Below are positions 6,345 through 9,559 of a stretch of 9,559 bases of DNA, piece after piece. This DNA comes from Acidimangrovimonas sp. (GTDB taxonomy: Bacteria > Pseudomonadota > Alphaproteobacteria > Rhodobacterales > Rhodobacteraceae). Each line of letters opens with the position of its first letter. Position 1 is the stretch's first letter. The translations under genes were made by a program, and so were the position numbers. The notes beneath the pieces were generated by a model. That model had not been told where the DNA came from, made no database searches, and worked only from the letters and a program-made list of their open reading frames with translations. The stretch is from NCBI GenBank assembly GCA_030147905.1, contig JASBUM010000011.1, positions 1-9,559 on the forward strand, in the 5' to 3' direction.

Positions 6345-6776
6345 CTAATCGGCGCGGCGCGCTCTTTCCCAGCGGATCAGGGCCTGTTCGTCGCGCAGGG
6401 CGGTCTCCATCCGCTCGGCTCGGCTCCGTGCCGCTTCGCGCGCCTGGTCATGCGCGCCTTCCTGGGCCTTGAGCGTGCGGAACCGCTCGGCCAGCGTCAC
6501 CTCGATCCGGCGCGCCTCCTCGATCAGGCGTGCCTCGACCGCCGTCAACCGGGCCTCTTCGGCGCGGACCGATCGCAGGTAGGCCGGGAAATAGCGTGCG
6601 GTCTCGATATCGCGGGTGCCGGCCTGGGCGCGCAGCCCTTCGAGCAGTCCCGAACGTTCTGCGCGCAGGGCGGCGATCTTGCGGTTGACCGCGCCGAGTT
6701 GCGCGGCCTGCTCCTCCATCGCGCGACGACTGAGCCTGACCAAAAGGGCCAGGGCCTGGATGCGCCGCTCGGCCAT
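6345..6776 (-). CDS. Small coiled-coil protein, FliJ-like, downstream of motA
   Basis: This is a 143-residue, highly charged protein that is almost entirely predicted helix, with Ala, Arg, Glu and Leu dominating and heptad-like spacing through about residues 10-140. A short YFPAYLRS segment near residue 62 interrupts the helix. Size, composition and its place 16 bases behind motA fit a FliJ-type flagellar export chaperone or another small flagellar accessory protein. I see no diagnostic motif, and coiled coils easily mislead. It starts with ATG at 6776 behind a GGCGGGG stretch. No terminator is obvious in the 244-base gap that follows, which contains the eryR operator region. Confidence 0.6.
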   Translation of the reverse strand: MAERRIQALALLVRLSRRAMEEQAAQLGAVNRKIAALRAERSGLLEGLRAQAGTRDIETARYFPAYLRSVRAEEARLTAVEARLIEEARRIEVTLAERFRTLKAQEGAHDQAREAARSRAERMETALRDEQALIRWERARRAD

Positions 6777-6792
6777 CGTCCCCGCCTGCCCT

Positions 6793-7665
6793 TCAGGCCG
6801 CCGTGGCCTGCAATTCCTTTTGCGCGCGCTCGACCGCGTAGAAGTCGGGCTGCATCGCCGTGGGAATGTTGCCGCGGCCGATCTCGATGCAGATGTTCGG
6901 CGGATGCCCGGCGACCATGGCCACGAAGATGTCGCGAATCACGGAATAGAGCGAGGCATCCTCTTCCTCGATCTGGCGCAGCCGGCCCGACACCGGCGCC
7001 ACGATGCAATAGGCCAGAAACACGCCCATGAAGGTGCCGACCAGCGCGCCGCCGATCATCTCGCCCAGAACCTCGGGTGACTGGTTGATGGCCCCCATCG
7101 TCTTGATGACGCCCAGCACCGCGGCGATGATCCCGATCGCGGGCAGCGCGTCCGACACGGTCTGGATCGCGTTGGCGGGGGCCATGCATTCCTGGTGGTG
7201 CTTCTTGAGCTTTCGGTTGATGACGTCCTCGGTCTGGTACTGGTCATCGAACTGCATCGCCAGCATGCGGAAGGAATCGGTGATCAGTTCGACGGCGAAA
7301 TGATCGGCGGTGATCTTCGGATATCGCTTGAAAATCTCGCTTTCGCCGGGGTTCTCGATGTGATCGTCGAGCGCGAGAATCCCCTTGGTGCGATAGAGCC
7401 GGGACAACTCGAACATCAGCGCAAGGATATCGTTGTAATCCTTGGCTTTCCATTTGTTGCCACGGAAGATGCGGATGAAGCCGCCCCCGGACCGACGGAT
7501 GACTCCGAAGGAATTGGCGATCATGAAGGATCCGATAGCGGCGCCGCCGATCATCATGCCCTCGAAGGGGAGCGCATGAATCAGCACCCCCATCTTCCCG
7601 CCCGAAAGGGTAAAGCCGCCGAATACCAGCGCTACCACGATCACCAGACCGGCAATGATCGTCAT
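6793..7665 (-). CDS. motA: Flagellar motor stator protein MotA
   Basis: MotA forms, with MotB, the proton-driven stator of the flagellar motor in the inner membrane. The 290-residue protein has the four expected membrane segments: about 2-20, 34-55, 172-195 and 205-226. A large cytoplasmic loop lies between the second and third and contains DDHIENPGESEIFKRYPKI (100-118), the conserved rotor-interacting region. The third segment starts with SDALPAIGIIAAVLGVIKTMGAI, containing the conserved Pro175, and Pro224 sits at the end of the fourth, matching the two functionally important prolines of the family. The ATG at 7665 has GAGAGG upstream. The next gene in the operon is the FliJ-like protein and not motB, so the stator partner must be encoded elsewhere. 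Confidence 0.96.
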   Translation of the reverse strand: MTIIAGLVIVVALVFGGFTLSGGKMGVLIHALPFEGMMIGGAAIGSFMIANSFGVIRRSGGGFIRIFRGNKWKAKDYNDILALMFELSRLYRTKGILALDDHIENPGESEIFKRYPKITADHFAVELITDSFRMLAMQFDDQYQTEDVINRKLKKHHQECMAPANAIQTVSDALPAIGIIAAVLGVIKTMGAINQSPEVLGEMIGGALVGTFMGVFLAYCIVAPVSGRLRQIEEEDASLYSVIRDIFVAMVAGHPPNICIEIGRGNIPTAMQPDFYAVERAQKELQATAA

Positions 7666-7748
7666 CTGTCCCTCTCTTTCCTGCTTTGGGCGGGGGATGA
7701 TCCGCCCTGCCCGCCCAATCTTCGCCTGCGCGGGATTGTTCCATGATG

Positions 7749-7777
7749 AATTTTTCAGGGTTGCTTGATGTCGTCAA
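7749..7777 (-). promoter_or_regulatory. Possible motA promoter
   Basis: On the minus strand, TTGACG (7777-7772) is followed after 17 bases by AAAATT (7754-7749). This is a good -35 and a poor -10, placed about 85 bases before the motA ATG. Flagellar genes may use other sigma factors, so this is a weak call. Confidence 0.3.
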
Positions 7778-7809
7778 GTATAATTGACTTCATTTGCAAG
7801 TATAGTTAG
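7773..7809. repeat. Direct and inverted repeats in the motA divergent intergenic region
   Basis: CAAGTATAATT (7775-7785) recurs as CAAGTATAGTT (7797-7807), with 10 of 11 bases matching and exactly 22 bases between starts, about two helical turns. The first copy is embedded in an inverted repeat, GTCAA (7773-7777) and TTGAC (7784-7788). It also contains a perfect TATAAT (7779-7784) facing the plus-strand gene, though no good -35 sits in front of it. The whole 182-base gap is AT-rich compared with its surroundings. It could hold regulator sites shared by motA and the divergent gene. Confidence 0.45.
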
Positions 7810-7847
7810 TGTTTCTTCATGTCGTATTCCCAAGAGCGAGCCCCGGG

Positions 7848-9269
7848 ATGAACGAAGCCGCCGAAGCTTTGGCCTTCTTTCTGGAAGAGGCCGAGATGCG
7901 CCAGATCTTCCGGGGCTGGCCCGAGGCGATCCGCCTCGCCGTCTGCCTGGATCGCTCGGGCGGCTGCGCCATGCTCGTCTTTCACCGCGCCGAGGATGAC
8001 AGGATCTTGCGCCGGATAGCGGAGCTGCTGCAGATGCCGGCGGGCGGCTTCCACGTCGTGCCCGAGCGCAAGGGCTATCCCGCGCGGCGGATGCTGTTTT
8101 CCGAGGAGCAGGCCATCATCGGCCTGGTGGCGGAAACCGACGCACTGGTGGAGACGGCCTCGGATTATGCGATCAACTATGCCTTCGCGCTGGAAGAGGG
8201 GCTGGATGTCGAGCTGCTGACCACCGGGAAGGCGGCTGCGGGTTCGTCGGCGCGCATCACCCGTGAAAGTCTCGCCGCGGCCGGGGTCGATCTGTGGCTG
8301 GCGGAGCCGGCGGTGAAGGATGGCGCGGTCAGGCCGGGGGAGGGACGTGCGGCGGTCTTCAGCCATCGCCGGCCGGGCGATGCAGCGCCGGCTGGTGCCG
8401 GGGTGGCTGGTGCGGGGGTGGCCGCAGGTGGCCGGGCTGCGGCGGAAGCGCCCGAGGCCGCGAGTCGGCCGGCCGCGAGCCCGAGGGGCACGCCACCCGA
8501 ACCCGTCGCCGATGCCGCAGCCCATGCAGGCAGCCGGAGTCTGCCCGACGGCGTGCCCGGCGATGGCCACGACATGGCGGGGGATGCGGCCGGGGGCTGG
8601 CCGAAGGGCTTCCGTCCGCTTGATTCCGCAGCCCGGCGCCACGCCGTCTTCGGCGAAGGCGTGCTGGCGTCGCGCCGGCCGGGGCTTCTGTCCCTTCTGG
8701 CCCGCGGAGCCGGTGGCACGCCTGCGGCCTTCGATTCGCGCGCACAGGTGATCTTTCGCGACGACCTGCTGGGCTTTGCGCTGCCCTTCGCAGGTTTCGG
8801 GGGGGTGCTGGGCGCCCGCCTGCCGGAGCAGATCGTGCTGTCCGCGCATCTCTTTCCCGCCGCCCTTGTCGCAGCACTGGAAGAGGCGCCGCTGCCGGTC
8901 CGACTGACCGGGGCGGAGGGCTATCTCTATGTCACGCTCGAAGGGGCCCGTGCGGAAGCCGCCGCGCGCGATCCCGATGGAAGGCCGGGCGGGGTGTCGA
9001 CCGGGCGTGGCCCCGGCCGGTCCGGGGCGCGCCCGGTTGTCCCACCTGCCCCGGGAATTGTCGCCGGTCACCCGAGGCGGCGCGCGATGCGCGGCAAGGG
9101 CATGCGCGGGCGGCTGCTGCGTGGCGGAATCGGAGGCGGCGCGCTTTTGGTGGCGGCGCTCATTCTCGCGCAGATCAGCCTCTCGCCAGCCTTCAGCGGT
9201 GCCGACAACGCCCATGCGAAACGCCAGAGCCTGCGCGATGATGTCTTCGGCGCGCTGGTAAAGAAATAG
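7848..9269 (+). CDS. Unrecognised 473-residue protein with a C-terminal membrane segment
   Basis: I do not recognise this protein. It has no signal peptide. Residues about 1-160 look like a folded domain (hydrophobic strands such as IRLAVCLDRSGGCAMLVFH and the segment SDYAINYAFALEEGLDVELL). Residues about 165-250 are a low-complexity Ala/Gly/Pro linker. Residues about 255-365 look folded again (FDSRAQVIFRDDLLGFALPF, LPVRLTGAEGYLYVTLEG). A second Gly/Arg/Pro-rich linker leads to an Arg-rich stretch and one membrane segment (about 424-443, GGIGGGALLVAALILAQISL), leaving about 30 residues after it. By charge, the bulk should be cytoplasmic and the tail periplasmic. The ATG at 7848 is preferred; a GTG at 7809 in the same frame would add 13 residues but has no ribosome binding site. 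It diverges from motA and ends 9 bases before a glycosyltransferase-like gene, so a role in surface glycan or appendage modification is possible but unproven. Confidence 0.75.
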   Translation: MNEAAEALAFFLEEAEMRQIFRGWPEAIRLAVCLDRSGGCAMLVFHRAEDDRILRRIAELLQMPAGGFHVVPERKGYPARRMLFSEEQAIIGLVAETDALVETASDYAINYAFALEEGLDVELLTTGKAAAGSSARITRESLAAAGVDLWLAEPAVKDGAVRPGEGRAAVFSHRRPGDAAPAGAGVAGAGVAAGGRAAAEAPEAASRPAASPRGTPPEPVADAAAHAGSRSLPDGVPGDGHDMAGDAAGGWPKGFRPLDSAARRHAVFGEGVLASRRPGLLSLLARGAGGTPAAFDSRAQVIFRDDLLGFALPFAGFGGVLGARLPEQIVLSAHLFPAALVAALEEAPLPVRLTGAEGYLYVTLEGARAEAAARDPDGRPGGVSTGRGPGRSGARPVVPPAPGIVAGHPRRRAMRGKGMRGRLLRGGIGGGALLVAALILAQISLSPAFSGADNAHAKRQSLRDDVFGALVKK

Positions 9270-9278
9270 GGGCGCGCG

Positions 9279-9559
9279 ATGTCGGGGCTGTCTTGCGGAA
9301 TCATCACGCCCGTCGGGCCGGGGCACGAAACCCTCTTCGTCGAGCGCTGCAAACCCTCGATCGAACGGGCGATGGCCTATGCCCGGGGGCCGTTCGAATC
9401 GGTCCACCTCTTTGCCATGGATGATACCCAGGGTCGATTCGGCCGTTCACGCCGGCGCAATCAGGCGATCGCCGCGGCGCAGGAACAGGGGATCGACTGG
9501 CTGTTCTTCCTCGACGCCGATGACACGCTGGCCGCCAGCGCCTTCGACGCCTTCGGTCG
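9279..9559 (+). CDS. Glycosyltransferase-like protein (GT-A/GT2 type), N-terminal part
   Basis: The gene runs off the right edge with 93 full codons visible. It begins MSGLSCGIITPVGPGHETLF and has a GT2-like layout: an N-terminal strand (CGIITPVGPG), a helix, a second strand (FESVHLFAMDD), the segment GRSRRRNQAIAAAQEQGIDW, and then the strand WLFFLDADDTL. The DADD motif is the expected metal and nucleotide-sugar binding DxD, preceded by the usual RNxAIxxAxxxW/D arrangement. It would transfer a sugar from an activated donor, with the acceptor unknown. The ATG at 9279 lies 9 bases after the preceding stop with only a weak GGGG-type ribosome site, so the two genes are probably co-transcribed. 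Confidence 0.75.
   Translation, partial: MSGLSCGIITPVGPGHETLFVERCKPSIERAMAYARGPFESVHLFAMDDTQGRFGRSRRRNQAIAAAQEQGIDWLFFLDADDTLAASAFDAFG

Noticed and set aside
7779..7784. Perfect TATAAT as the -10 box of the plus-strand gene
   Set aside because: No acceptable -35 lies 16-18 bases upstream (TTGCTT is only 12 away), so it is kept only as a note in the repeat entry.
7806..9407. 533-codon open frame on the minus strand opposite the unknown protein
   Set aside because: Arg-, Pro- and Gly-rich without family resemblance, no good ribosome site, and it spans two plus-strand genes of which the second has a clear DxD motif. It is a GC-driven shadow.

Overview
The window is GC-rich, with alphaproteobacterial-looking genes. 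RibH2-type lumazine synthase, an EryR/EryH/EryI-like tetrulose-phosphate module and an alphaproteobacterial-style MotA together suggest a member of the Rhodobacterales or a close relative. This taxonomic reading comes from protein resemblance held in memory; no search was run.

Layout from left to right. Positions 1-875 (minus) hold a decayed alpha/beta hydrolase gene that runs off the left edge. It carries an amber codon near the start, a 7-bp tandem duplication and a one-base expansion of a G run. Positions 876-1307 hold no convincing gene. Positions 1308-1969 (minus) hold ribH with a well-conserved FMN riboswitch in its leader.

Positions 2001-6100 (minus) hold a tight five-gene unit, transcribed in the order DeoR-family regulator, EryH-like isomerase (TIM fold), EryI-like isomerase (RpiB fold), class I fructose-bisphosphatase and class II fructose-bisphosphate aldolase. 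Intergenic gaps are 3, 13, 45 and 4 bases. The riboswitch and ribH start about 30 bases after the aldolase. Upstream of the regulator is an AT-rich segment with nested inverted repeats that is a good candidate operator.

Positions 6345-7665 (minus) hold the flagellar stator gene motA followed by a small coiled-coil protein resembling FliJ. Diverging from motA on the plus strand are an unrecognised 473-residue protein with one C-terminal membrane segment (7848-9269) and the start of a glycosyltransferase-like gene cut by the right edge (9279-9559).

How the genes may work together. EryH and EryI homologues are known in Brucella to turn L-3-tetrulose-4-phosphate, via D-3-tetrulose-4-phosphate, into D-erythrose-4-phosphate. 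Placing an aldolase and a bisphosphatase behind them suggests that erythrose-4-phosphate and dihydroxyacetone phosphate could be joined to sedoheptulose-1,7-bisphosphate and dephosphorylated to sedoheptulose-7-phosphate. This would be a transaldolase-independent route into the pentose phosphate pool. The pathway is inferred from gene content and residue signatures; the enzyme families themselves are clear.
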